Source: Nymphaea colorata (lineage: Eukaryota > Streptophyta > Magnoliopsida > Nymphaeales > Nymphaeaceae). Taken from it: a stretch of 64,000 nt of DNA. This document shows, piece by piece, positions 35,515-47,517 of the stretch (positions within the stretch are counted from its first letter, which is position 1; each line of letters opens with the position of its first letter). Position numbers and translations under genes: made by a program. The stretch spans positions 25,939,662 to 26,003,661 of the forward strand of contig NC_045143.1 of NCBI RefSeq assembly GCF_008831285.2. The letters run 5' to 3'. The notes beneath the pieces are model-generated. The model did not search any database, had not been told where the DNA came from, and saw only the letters and a program-made list of their open reading frames with translations.

Positions 35515-38500
35515 ATTCTTTTGTTTTAGTTAAGAAAGGAAAAATGTCCTCAGTTTTCGTGTTTGTGAATGATTCTGATAACCATATCTTCTACATCCTT
35601 AATTTTTATCTTTGAGATGTCTCCACAAATATCTTCACCTTATGGGCAGAATTCCATAATCAATCCTGCATGTTGCCGCATCAAAAACCCTGAGGTACAT
35701 TTTTATATATATCAGCCATTGACATTTTTGAGACCATACTCTTCAACTTGGTTCAACTTAAAAGCTCATATTGGTTGTCAGTTCAGAATACCTTTTACAT
35801 ATATGTAGCTATTAGTGAGTTACATCTTTCTAGTTAAACTTATCCCCACAATCTTGATCTAGATAACTTTGAAGTTTGTACCGGAGCCATTAATAAGCAG
35901 TTTTTCGTTTTTAATTATATTTTCCTGATAATATTTTCAATTTGATGGGATAATTTCATCATTTGGATGATTACTTTTATAGTTTTGATGAGAACAAGTG
36001 TTTGTTTGAAAAACAAAAGGAAAAGTTGGACATTTGGTGTTTTTCAAAAGGAATTGTCTCTTATTTTTCTCATTTCATTTAAGGGGCAGTCTTTGTAAAC
36101 ATTGAAAACATTATTGGTGTGGATTCTTAGATTTAAATACATTGAGATCACACAAAGTGGCTGGGAAGACATATATACGTTACTTTTTTTACGTTTTAAT
36201 TAAAAAAAAAACCCAAGTGTTAAACTGTTTTTAAATCCAATGTACAGCTTCTACTGGACTTTTTGTAAGTGAGATAGATCTGTATGATTGATGTATACAT
36301 TATGAAGAATTTTTTGATGGAGGAGCAGGATCTATAATGCAAGCCGAAGCTGCATGTATAAGGGATTATGAACAAATCGTCTTTACTTTACTATACGCAA
36401 CTAAAGTCTTCCCTGATTAGGTCCTGCATTTAATTTTTTATAAAGAACGGGTCAACCTGACCTCTACTGAAACCCAAAAGATTGCATGCTAATAATTGAA
36501 TAAAATAAAAGGGTCTTCACTGGAATTGTGTACAAAACAACAGGTCAACGTCAAATTTCCCAATACAGGTATAAGTGGCTCTTTGTCGACTTCTTTTCCA
36601 TTTCCTTCTCTCATTTTATCTCTCCTCACTCTCTTGAATCTTGTTTGTCCCCTTCTATTTTTGAGGATTTTATATTGAGCAGCTGGAAGCATCTACTGTC
36701 ACCAGCCATCTGTGGTGATCGGTGAGCAGACCAGAGCTTGAGCAGCAGCAGTAAAAACCCAACAACAACAGGTATTAATTTTTCTTTCTCTCTTCCTCAA
36801 GTTTCTTCTTCATTTCTTGCTCTGAGGGTGTCCTAAGGCGAAATCCGGTGTGTCATTTTTTTATTTCTTTTTCGATCAGTTTTCCCCTTTCTTGTTTTCT
36901 TGCTGATCTGGCAGATGCCCGGATCAGTTCTTTTTTTCTTTTTTCTTTTGTTCCTCGTACTACACCCTGCAGGAGTTCATTATCAACTGACCCCACCTGA
37001 TGACAAAGAAGTAGCAGATTTGGCTGAAGAAGAGATTCTGCACTCTGGGGTTATCTTCTTCCTTAGTCAAACAGAGTCCACCTGGGGATAGTAAAAATGT
37101 ACTTTTTTTTATTCATTTATGCCCTTTTCTGTTGTTCTGGAGCACAAAGGCTCTATGTGGCACAGGAATTGCACCTCTGGTCCTAAAATATCACATACCA
37201 TGCACTATATATGAATGAATGATGGCTTCAATGAAATTTTTATTTCAACATCCATTCAGGAGGGCTCCAGGCATGTCTTGATGAGCGAAGGTAAAAGGTG
37301 TGCTCGAAAAAGAAAAAAACTAGTATCCTGACGAAATCCCAGTCAAAACCATATTGTGGTTGGTAACCTCTTCTAATTTGTTTTTTCACTTTATCCAGTT
37401 ATTTCTCACTCTATATAATCTCATTGGCTGGTCGTGCCAAAATGACAGAACCACATATTGTGGTTGGTAACCTCTTCTAATTTGTCTCTTTATTAATTGT
37501 TAGTTCATGAGAATTTTTAAATAGAAAAATGTAGAAAAAGCTCAACATAGCGTTATAATTAGAGCCGATTTACCCCATTAATGGTACAATTCCCATACCC
37601 ATATCAAGAAAATCCTTCATTTTCTACCTAGTTATCACTTTTATTTCATTTTCATCATCAAGAACGTTGTCATATTGCAGCTATTTTTACTTACCTTTGT
37701 GAGATTTTATGTTTACATTTAAAATTACTGTTTACATTTGGCAAAACACTAAGGTTGCTATTATTGTACCAAAACATTTTTTAATATGCATTTATAAACA
37801 AATTTAAGAGGCCGATGCATAGATACGGCATGCCCTACGATTGTAATCTATACTAATTTCAATAGGCAACATTGACAAGTTCATATTAAGAGATTGTAAG
37901 GTGGTCATATTACTAATGAAAGAAAATTATGTTTAATTTCAAGATCTGTTAGAAAAGGTAGTCATACTATTAATTAATCAATTTTTGCATTTAGAAGATT
38001 AGGCTCCTAGTGCTCATCATTGGGAGTGGTATAGAAAATTCGACCAAGAATAATTGGTAATGCTTTTACATATATAAAAGATTATATCGAACCTAAAAAA
38101 ATTATTGAGTTCATCAAGTTTAATTGAGTTGAGTTCATGTAACTTGAACTCAACTTGTTTATATGCTGGAAATGGATTCTTTTTGCAAATGAGTCGAGCT
38201 CAAGTCGAGGTTTGCTGAGTGAATTTGAGTCTACCTTGAGTTCTCTTGACTTGTTGTACAACCATATCCACTTTGACACACCCAAATGGGATTGTCCCCT
38301 ATTTATAATGGTGAACATGTTGGAGGTGGGAGGCTTCCATTTAAGGATGCCATGAATATGTCAGCCTTGAATCAGATAACTGACAGAATTGTTTCGAAAA
38401 GATCAGAAGAAGAAAAAATTTAACATTTATTTCAGAAATCAGATCAGTTCAGATTTAAGAAATAATATTCGATCAAATTTACATTTAGATATACATAAAT

Positions 38501-38740
38501 ATCCAATTGAATTCAAATTCGTATTTAGTTTTAAACAAAAATCCTATATTCGATGCCCTCACAATGTGAAAATCGACCAAAATTGGATTCAGACTCAGAC
38601 ATGAATATAAAAACAGATTCGAATTAGATTCAAAATTTGAAATTTGATTTGGGATTCAGATTTGAATACGACATTTCTTTCATTCATATTAAAATCTGGG
38701 TTTGAATCCAAGTATATGAATATTTGAAAAAGCAGATACG
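35515..38740. other. Non-coding stretch with leader-like block and short repeats
   Basis: Around 36540-36780 there is a CT-rich, leader-like region followed by cagcagcag. A ~32-base phrase containing catattgtggttggtaacc occurs twice (37349 and 37451). From 38390 to 38720 the DNA is a degenerate string of attcgaatt/gattcaaat motifs. Confidence 0.45.
36915..37091 (+). CDS. Short secreted-peptide-like ORF, unknown
   Basis: Starting at the ATG at 36915, the frame gives about 58 residues. The first ~20 form a strong signal-peptide-like segment (MPGSVL, then F/L-rich, ending HPAGVHYQ). An acidic, charged stretch follows (PPDDKEVADLAEEE). It lies about 130 bases after a leader-like region with GT-rich splice donors (about 36770). 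It could be the first exon of a secreted or receptor protein whose remainder is missing, a small secreted peptide, or chance. I do not recognise the family. Confidence 0.3.
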   Translation: MPGSVLFFFFLLFLVLHPAGVHYQLTPPDDKEVADLAEEEILHSGVIFFLSQTESTWG

Positions 38741-38745
38741 GTTAA

Positions 38746-38904
38746 TAGAGCGACAAGGTCCCACACTTGAGTGCAGCCTTTTAGCAACCATCATTGCCAT
38801 GAACCTCTCAATTTTGTCATTAGAGTTTTTTCAGTCTTAAATACCTATTTACATCATATGTGTTTAACTGTTTTAGATAGAGCGACAAGGTCCCACACTT
38901 GAGT
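38746..38904. repeat. 27-bp exact direct repeat
   Basis: A 27-base phrase (core gcgacaaggtcccacacttg) occurs at 38746-38772 and at 38878-38904. The second copy is the end of the Copia reverse-transcriptase fragment read on the minus strand, so the first is a local duplication of the break point. Confidence 0.9.
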
Positions 38905-39790
38905 TTTAGCCATAGAGTGTAACTCTTCTTTCATGGCTTTTATCCAATGTGCAGATTGCATACACTCAATAGTTTCCATAAAGGTGATTGGATCATCATC
39001 ATCTATGAAATCATTGGGCTCCTATAAGTGCACCACATAATCTAGATGAATAACAAATCTTATTGTCAATGACATGAACAATAAAATATGTAACCTTTTG
39101 ACCTTTCTGGATAACCAATTAAGAAGCTACTAATTGTTATAGGGTCAAAAGCCTTTATGTGAGGGTTATATAATTTGGCTCCTGCTGGATAACTCCTAAT
39201 GTGCACATATAATCGTGGAGGTTTCTGCCTGCCAATAACTATAAGGAGTTTTAGAAACAACTTTAGCACGTACATTATTCAAATTGTGTGCAGCTATCCT
39301 TAAAAGCCTCACTCCACAACACAATAAAGAGTGGTGAATAATTCAACATAACATAAAAGCCTGCAAGGTATCAGCAATATACACAGTGTCACTCGAAGTA
39401 ACCCACCTGTTATTAACTGGAATATTAATCAAGTTACATTCATGAGAAATTGATGATACATTATCTTTCCTAGCCAACAGTTCACATACATTTCACAATT
39501 TGTCTTTTAATGTCATTTCTTCTTGCAGAAGAAGCACTTCATAGAAGAGACACCTTTTTGAGGCATGATAGATTGGTTAGATGTTCATGTAGCGGACCTT
39601 TTAGCCTTTTTCTTTATGACATTCTTCTTTGGTCCGATTTTATGTTGACTTTTAATGATAGAATCAAGTGGACTAAGAGGACCAAAGGAGTTAGCAACTC
39701 TAGACTACAGAACCAGCAAGCGAAAGCGATTAGATCGGTCACACTTTTCAAAGATTGCTTTCTCATATGTTGTCTTTTTATTAGTTAAAA
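38880..39790 (-). pseudogene. Deleted Ty1/Copia gag-pol remnant
   Basis: Read on the minus strand, from high to low coordinates. First is a basic gag tail (39600-39660), then a CCHC zinc knuckle (KCFFCKKK, H, NC at about 39500-39545, two stops inside). A protease-like segment follows (about 39360-39430, VNNRWVTSSDT). Next is the integrase C-terminal part at 39066-39275 (YNPHIKAFDPITISSFLIGYP). Last is the start of the RT domain at 38885-39040 (HWIKAMKEELHSM, then TQVWDLV). Most of integrase is deleted, and everything after the first RT block is missing. It is not functional. Confidence 0.88.
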
Positions 39791-42760
39791 GGGCAGACTC
39801 ATTTACATGAAGTGTTAGGTATAGATCCATATATCCGAATGTCAACAGTACACTTTCTTCCCAATGGTAGAATTAGATCCATCAAAAATGAGAATATTAC
39901 TTGAGCTATAAAAAAATAATAGAATTAGGCAATGCAAGTGACAAAAGATATACGTGACCATTCATGCTTGATCAATACATTGAAATAACAAATCTAATAA
40001 TAAGGCCCTTTATATTTTTTTTCCTAAGCAAGTGTGAGAGGCCATTGCGGCCTCACTTTGGTGATAAACCACGACATAACAATACACTTTACTCCCCCTA
40101 CACTGTCGGAAGGGTGGGCAAAAGCCCTCCCCTTTCCATTATGATAGGAAGGGCCCTCCCCATTTTGTCATCTTTTTCACAACGGACAAGGCCCCTGACG
40201 GGGTCTGTTGTGCTTGTGCTGCGCAAGGCAAAGAGACGCGAGGCTGCCTGGGTATGTGTTCCTCATCTGCTTCTCTCCCTCTTGTCCAGAAGGAGGCACT
40301 GCTATCGATGGGAAAAGAAAATGCCGGCCTGCCACTTGGTGGCCCATGCCCTCCTTTTTCGTGGGTGGTTTCCATCAGTGATAGAGAGAAGGGCTTCCAC
40401 ACTCCATTGATTTGCTTCGGGAGGGCCCAACGGCCTTCCATCTATGTCTCTTTCTCGTATACCTGAAGAGGGGTTTGCTGGCGGAGGAGACAAGCCCCTC
40501 GCTAGCAACCCCTTCTTATTTTATTTTTAAAATACTAAAGAGTTACAAGAGAGAGAGGGAATGCAGAGACAGATAGTGTGAGAGCGCGAGAGTGAGAGAG
40601 TTTTGAAATGGCCAGTGACAATCTGCCGTCCTCTCTCTCAATAACAAACAAACAGTACATGATGCACAGGAGTGTAGAACATGTCTTTAATACCAATTGT
40701 TGGAGTTTTGAAGTAATACTAGCCTTCAAATGCACGTGCTCAAGCATAAAAATAAATATATAAGACTTATACTGGTTCCTACCATAGTTGACAAAGAGAA
40801 GAATGAAGACGAATGACCTCCTCAGCCAACGACCACGGTCGATGAGCACGAACTCAGAATACCAAGGTGAGTAGGGATAGATCCTCATAAATTTTCCACC
40901 TCTATTAAACCACTCTTACATCATGTGGTATTCAGCAGAGAGTTTGCAGCACTTGAATCGGACGATCGAGGTGGAGCTGAAACAATAAGAGAATGCCATG
41001 GAAGCACTGATAATAAGTGAAATAGATCAACCGTGGTTCGAACACGGAGTTCGTTCCAATTCCGTGGTTGGGACACAGAACGCTGCCCTCCCGTGGTTCG
41101 GACACGTTATAGATTGGTCCAATGACGTATATATGAAGTCTACTGATGTGTTCAATCATATTTGCAGATGATTTTGCGGCTATAACAACATATTTTGTAT
41201 TAAAGTACAAGGTTATCACATTTTTTTCAATAAAAATATGCTCACTTTTCAATAGGAAGTATCTTAAAATCACCAAAAGCAAATCGAAGCAAGCTTTGTC
41301 ATCCAAAATTCAAGCTTTCCTTACGGTACTGAAAAGCAAGAACATAGTAACATACTGTCTTGATCAAATTGTGTTTTGACACAGGCACACAGTGTCGACT
41401 TCAAAACACCCAATCTCGATGTGATAATCAAACAGGGGGATAACAACATAGACTTATTCTAGAAATCAACCGCCAGGTAATGTAACAAAATCAAGAAGTA
41501 AAATGCAATAATGGCACACACATTATGTCTAATAAAAATGGGCACCCGGCTTGGCCAGGCTCGACAATTTTTAATTAATTTTAAATAAATAAATGCATAT
41601 ATATAATATTTTTCTTATATATTTTTTTGATTAAAATTTGACTGGGCCGGGCCAAGCCCCACTTTGTCATTTTGATGCTACAATTTAGTACTAAGCAGTG
41701 ATTGAAAATAAGAAGACCAAAATTAATGATTATGATCTAGGAGGAACACACCTGTCTTAACTAAAAAAATTACAAAATAGAAAAATATATGTATACATCT
41801 GAGATGAAAATTACTTCATTCTAAATAGTGCAATTCTTGTTTTATATTATCATTTTCCAATTACTCTTAATATTCATTCCTTTTCAATTCTCATGGAGAT
41901 TGACCAATTCGGTACCATTTTTTGGCAAAGTATTTTAATTGGCCCTTAAGTTGACCGGCCAACAAAATAGTTTTTGGATTAACACTTGTGAAACAGTGTT
42001 TGAAATGCGATGGACTGAAATTAAGTGGATTCTCTCCAAGAAAAGCTCATGATTTGGTTAGTAATATTACTTGATAAGCTGATAAATATGGACCAAGAAC
42101 CAAAGAGGCACTTTTGTTTAACAGAAAGTGTTAAGAGCGAAGGTTGGGATGCAAATCAACCACCACTAAAATACCAAGCTGATCAAAGACCGGGAAGTCG
42201 TCTTGTCGATGGCGAACTTGGTCGTTCCAACTCAACGCATGGTCGATCAGTAGAGCAAGTACGACTCCGGCTGATGGAGGAGCAGCTGGTCATGGTGTCC
42301 ACCAGATGGGGCGGGGAGGAGAGGTCCGAGAAGAAGAGCGGCTAGGAAAGGCAGGGGAGTAAGTGGGAACTGATGTTGTGAATGTGAAGTGACCAGAATC
42401 CCTCATATGTGAAAAGAAAAACCCTCATAAGATGCCTTGAACAATGGTTTTTTCTTTGGTCAGGCAAAGGGTGTGTCTATTTGGTTGTTGGGACGTTGTA
42501 TCAAGACGTAGATGTGGTAAAAATTGTGATCTTGATTTCATAATAGAAACAAGAAAGTAACAATCTCATTAGAATTCAAAATGGTTTTCGCATGCTCAAC
42601 AAGTGCAGGGAGGGATCAACCATTCAAGATAGAAGTTAACCTTTCAACTACAAAGAGAACTGGGCCTATTGTGATATTAGATGGTCCTGACCGATGTGAG
42701 TCATGGTAGGACCAAAAATCGATTATGTGCATAACAGTTGAAAAAACATTATAGTTATAT
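39791..42760. other. Non-coding stretch with a GC-rich island
   Basis: A GC-richer block at 40020-40500 contrasts with its AT-rich surroundings and may be retroelement sequence; frames on both strands overlap there and show no domain. A motif ccgtggttcg(a/g)acac recurs at 41030-41105. A compact GC-rich pair, ggcacccggcttggcc and gggccgggccaagcccc, flanks an AT-rich stretch at 41545-41665. The frame at 42025-42345 is unassigned. Confidence 0.4.
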
Positions 42761-42767
42761 TTTGCCA

Positions 42768-43490
42768 AAACAGTAAACACCCACTTGCAATGCCATCATA
42801 AAATGGTATTGCTCACACATTCGTTGAAAATGATGACAACAAAAACAAAGTGTCCGCATCATAAGCTATTAGAAAATAAATCAGTTGCCACATGACACAT
42901 TGTGTTTGTTTAAACACTGGTGACCAAGTATTTGCATTTAACATACCATAACTATAAAGGACAGTTTACCCATGACTGCAGCTCAATATTCAATTATTTG
43001 CCACAGTTGTACGATTGAAAAACGTTTGATAGTAAAGTAATAACTCAAATATCAAAACTGAAATCAGAACCAGCATTTCAGCAAATACATTTAAGTAGCT
43101 TACCTATCCACTGAAAATCCTAATTCTTCAAGTCTCAACGAGAATTAATTCTATTTCATAACAAATAAATGTCTGAAACACCCTTTTTTACCCTAAGGAA
43201 AACCAAAAAGAGGGTTAGCAATTAGACAAATTTTACAAAGTTCATAAAATGCCAAGGAAAACCCACAGATGCCATACAAATTATTGAAAAACTTCAATTA
43301 TGACAAGAACTAAAGGAAAATAAACATAGAGAAGGCTTACATTCAGTAAGATGGAGAGCAAGATTGCTCTTCTTGACTCCTTAAGCATTTCCCGGGTTTC
43401 TGCCTTCATCTATCTAAAATGTTGCTTTCTTGCCATTTTGGAATTGTCACATTCTTGCCCACTAAGTTATTTGTAAAGTGAGATAAGGCA
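42768..43490. repeat. Segmental duplication, copy 1
   Basis: Aligns with 45298-45965 over about 0.7 kb, including tgcagctcaatattcaa, cacatttaagtagctta and gagcaagattgctcttcttgactcctta. Neither copy has a long shared open frame. On the minus strand both contain a short conserved reading (KESRRAILLS) ending near a splice-donor-like site, which may be an exon of an unrecognised gene. Confidence 0.85.
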
Positions 43491-44973
43491 CTAAATAATC
43501 ACCAAGTGAGCTGGGAGAAATTTCAGAGAGAGAGAGAGAGCAGAAAGTTGCAGATATTCACTGCCAGCCCTAAGAAGATTGTCAAACAAAATGGTCAAAG
43601 GAACAGATCACAAGACATGACGTTATCAAGGACAAACGGTCCTCTCCTGAACAAACATATTGAACTAGAGATTGAGTGATCAATCCACAGAAGATGGCAC
43701 AAACAACTCACAAAGCTATAACAAAAACAGACAACATCAATGAATTCAAGAGTGTGAATCCAAAGGAGAATTTGAAAATTCAATGAATCACACACTAAAC
43801 GATCTTCCAGCAACTCTATCACCGAAACTAAAAATCCAACCAGAAATCCCAGAGTTACACACCAAAACAGACGAAGTTGGAAAATTTTTTCATGTCCAAC
43901 AAATTAGAACGAGAAGGAACAAACAATCATGAATACATCCAATCCATGGGCATACTGAATGGTTTCCACAAATCCAGTCACCTGAAGCCCAACGGACCTA
44001 GAAATTCCAAACATTCTTCAACAGAGTTTCTTGAAAAAAGATCAAGCAAGAAACAACTACTAGGCTTATCAACTAAATCAGTCGATTGAGAATGAAGGAC
44101 ACCAAAAGGAAGAGCAAGAAAGAACTAAATTCATACACATCAAATACGATCAGTACCTAAGTTTCAATCAATCTCAGGCTCTCAAAATAATTTTAAAAAC
44201 AAGACCGACAAAAAAATTACTAATCGGCAAGGCCCTTGTGTCAGCTGGCCTGGGTTCGGGTACCCTGGGGTGGCTTGGCCCGCCACCCAGGTCTACGTGT
44301 CAGTGCTCTGATGCTCTCTCTCTTCCCGGCTTCTTGCTTTTGGCAGGAAATTTTTGAGAGAACCTTAGCATTTGGCAGGGTTATTATAGAAAATTTTCAC
44401 GTCGTCCTTGTTAACTTGCTGTAATTTTGAAAAGTGCCTTCACATTTTCAATTTCTTAATAAAACCCTTCTCTTTCCCACCAACTGCTTAACAGGTATTT
44501 GCTTTATTTTAAAAATTTGATCGTTATATTTTGTCAAAACTCTTCTATATCGCAAAATATGGCCATTTATTTAGTGAGTAAAATAAGCACTCGAAGTCTG
44601 GAATTTCCAATTTTACAAGATAAAAAATCACCAACGTCCAATGCAATAGATCAACATTTATAAGAATAAAAAATATGTAGCCTTCTCAAGTTATAAATTA
44701 ATTTATACAACTAAACACTCAACATTTTCTTAAAACATCTAAACACATCTATGTGGCTGCTTTTAGACAAAAAACCAAATGAATTAAAACCATGAGCTGG
44801 CCGCTCTTCCACTGATTCTCATAAGTCATTCTTATTGGTATACCATCCTTTTTCTCTCTTTGTTTAATTTTGATATAGAAAGAGGATGCTGAGATGAAAG
44901 ATGAATACAATCAAATTTTCATATTAAAAGAACTGAGATTCATTCTCTTTTTTCCTCTCTGCTTTTTCCATAT

Positions 44974-45027
<54 letters not shown>

Positions 45028-45297
45028 TGAAAATGGTACGTACTTGACCATTTGATTTTTCCAGGATAAAAGTTTGAGAGAAATTCAAAGAGAGAAAAAG
45101 GTGATGTTTTAGTCTTTGGCCATTAAAAAAATGGAAAATAGCCTGATACTTGGGAAAAATGAAAAAAAGGCTGATTTAGAAAGAGAAATTGGTAGGCACG
45201 TGACCATTTGATTTTTCCAAGAGAAAAGTGAGAGAGAAAGTCAAAAGAAAAGAAGAGGTGATATTTTAGTCTTTGGCCGTTAAAAGCACAATCGCTT
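43491..45297. other. Spacer between the segmental duplicates
   Basis: Holds (GA)n at 43527, a compound (TA)n(GA)n tract at 44981-45027, and a GC-rich patch at 44240-44310. A smaller tandem duplication lies at about 45045-45125 and 45190-45285 (gaccatttgatttttcca to tttagtctttggcc). No supported gene. Confidence 0.6.
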
Positions 45298-45965
45298 AAA
45301 CAGTAAACAACCACATGTAAACAGTCTGCATCATAAGCTACTTGCTAATAAATCAGTTTCACATGAGAACATTATCGGTGGTTAAACACTGATGACTAAG
45401 TATTTTTTACTTTTAATATACCATAACCATAAAATATAATCTTCCCATGGTTGCAGCTCAATATTCAAGTGCTTGGTACAGCTGTACAATGGACAAACTT
45501 TTTATACAAAAAAGAAATAATAAATATCAAAACTGAAATCGTCTTTCAGGAAACTACACTTGACAAACACATTTAAGTAGCTTATCTTTCCACTGAAAAC
45601 TCTTAATTCTTCAAGTTGCAACAGGAATTAATTCCATTTCCTAACAAACAAATGGAACTCTCCAGGACATGCCTTTTTACCCTAGGAAAACCCAACAAGA
45701 GGGTATGAAATGAGACCAATTTTCCTGTGTTCATAAATATACAAGGAAAATCCATAGATGCCACACGAATTCTTGAAAAAGCTTCATCAATTAAGACATG
45801 GACTAAAGAAGAATAAAAATAGATGTTACCCAAGAGGGAGACAGACAGAGAGCAAGATTGCTCTTCTTGACTCCTTATGTAGTTCGCAGGATTCTGCTTT
45901 CTGATCTTTGAAAATGCTGCATTCTGCCGCTCTAACATTGTCAAGTACTTTGGCATAAAGTTAAT
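45298..45965. repeat. Segmental duplication, copy 2, cut by a Copia LTR
   Basis: Counterpart of 42768-43490. Similarity stops at about 45965, where the Copia LTR begins. Copy 1 continues through the matching position (aagttatttgtaaag), so the insertion point is precise to a few bases. The minus-strand frame 45603-45974 lies over this copy. Confidence 0.85.
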
Positions 45966-46461
45966 TGTAAGCATGTAAAAGAGAAAGACGGATGAAGATG
46001 ATGAACAAAAGAAATTAATGTGGTTCGAAAGAAAAATTGCTACTCCACAACTCAGTCATCAATTTCATGATAATCTGGTTCCCTTACACAGTATTTATAC
46101 ATTGCTATTCTGATTCGAATTTGAATCAGTTTCCATGGGCGTACAATCTGTTTGCTTGAATTTCTCCTTTGGTTTGAATATGACAAACTGACATTCTCCC
46201 GAAATCTTTAATCATTGCAAAGAGGGTTTTTGTTGCTTGTCCGATTGGCTTTGCTTCCATATTTATTGCTCTTAATTTGCTGGAATTCTGATTTATTGCT
46301 GGAGCCTTATCAAGATGTGTTTAGTTTCTTGACTCTCATGGCTGATTTGATTTTGGCCATATTAGTTACGCCGATTTCCTGCAGTTATGATCCATGACTG
46401 ATCTCCTGGAGTTATGAACCGTTGAAGACACACCTGATTTCTGGAGTGAGCTGGGCTATCA
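45966..46461 (-). mobile_element. Copia 3' LTR with adjacent polypurine tract
   Basis: On the minus strand the segment begins TGATAGCCCAG and ends CATGCTTACA, giving the TG...CA ends of an LTR. It is about 496 bases long. Immediately upstream on the minus strand (46462-46471) is TTGAGGGGGA, a typical Copia polypurine tract. The RNase H remnant follows at higher coordinates, which fixes this as the 3' LTR. The matching 5' LTR was not found in the window. Confidence 0.75.
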
Positions 46462-46471
46462 TCCCCCTCAA

Positions 46472-47517
46472 CGAAGGAAGTTGCATGTAAGCCAAGATGC
46501 TGATTGTTGCTGTGAAATGGTTTGATAAATCTGAATGCATGACAACTTCGAGTTCGTGGACAGATTGAGTATTCATATTTCCCAGTGCAACTTGTTCATG
46601 AACAAAATGATAATTGAGTTCGAAAATGTTTCGTACGTGAATGAAAGACTGTTTTGATAGTGGTATGTAGTGCCAAAATGTTGTCACTCAGTAGAATTGG
46701 AGCTTTGGAGAGGTAGACGCTGAGGTCTTGTAAAATAAAGGTAAGCCATTTAATTTCAGCAGCAGCTCTGGCGATGGCCTGGTATGCAGCTTCACAGGAT
46801 GAGTGAGCAACAGTCGGTTGTCTCTTAGAGCTTCAGGATATACAATTTGGACCAAGAAATGTGCAGTATACTGAAGTTGATTGGCATGTAACTGGACAGC
46901 CCACCTAGTCTGCATCAGAGTACGCTCGGAGAGTCAAATCTTGGGATTTATAGAACTGGATTCCATATTGAGACGTGCCTCGAACATATCATATAATGCG
47001 TTTCAAGATTCGAAATGCTTCATCATTGGGGCATGCATGAATTGACATGCAAAATTTACTGCATAGGAGAGATCTGGCTGTTTAAGGGTCGAGTATTGAA
47101 GTGCACCTGCAAGACTTCGATATGCAGTAGCATTGAATAAGGAGCATCAATTTCCTCGGAGATTTGGAACCAAGAGTAATGGTGTGCTCACAATTTTACA
47201 TTGCTGCATTTGTGCTATAGAAATAATGTCTTGAGCAATCTAGACTGATGCATAAACAAGCCATTGGAAGTCCTTGCAACTTGAATTCCCAAGAAGTACT
47301 TCAGATCACCCAGATCATTCATAGCAAATGGTTGTCTGACGGTGACGAGCAATGACATTATAAAAGAATGTGAATTTCCTTTAAGAATGATATCATCAAC
47401 ATACAGTAATAGAATAGTGGTAGATTTTAGCCCATGATGCACTCCAGTGGATCCGGTAGAATTTGGTGGCTGCATATGCTGAAATCTAAATTGTTTCTCT
47501 TCCCCGTACTTGGCCCG
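46472..47517 (-). pseudogene. Copia RT/RNase H remnant, copy 1
   Basis: The minus-strand frame at 47215-47475 carries the catalytic YVDD (about 47390-47405) and the following FAMNDLGDLKYFLGIQVA block of Ty1/Copia reverse transcriptase. Frames at 46688-46915 and 46412-46687 hold RNase H pieces (VALGNMNTQ) with frameshifts. The sequence aligns with copy 2 at 62876-63840. Upstream of position 47517 the expected N-terminal RT and integrase are absent and unrelated sequence begins. Confidence 0.9.

Noticed and set aside
41025-41107. GGTTCGAA-like sequence as a tRNA B box
   Set aside because: No cloverleaf, A box or acceptor stem could be built around it.
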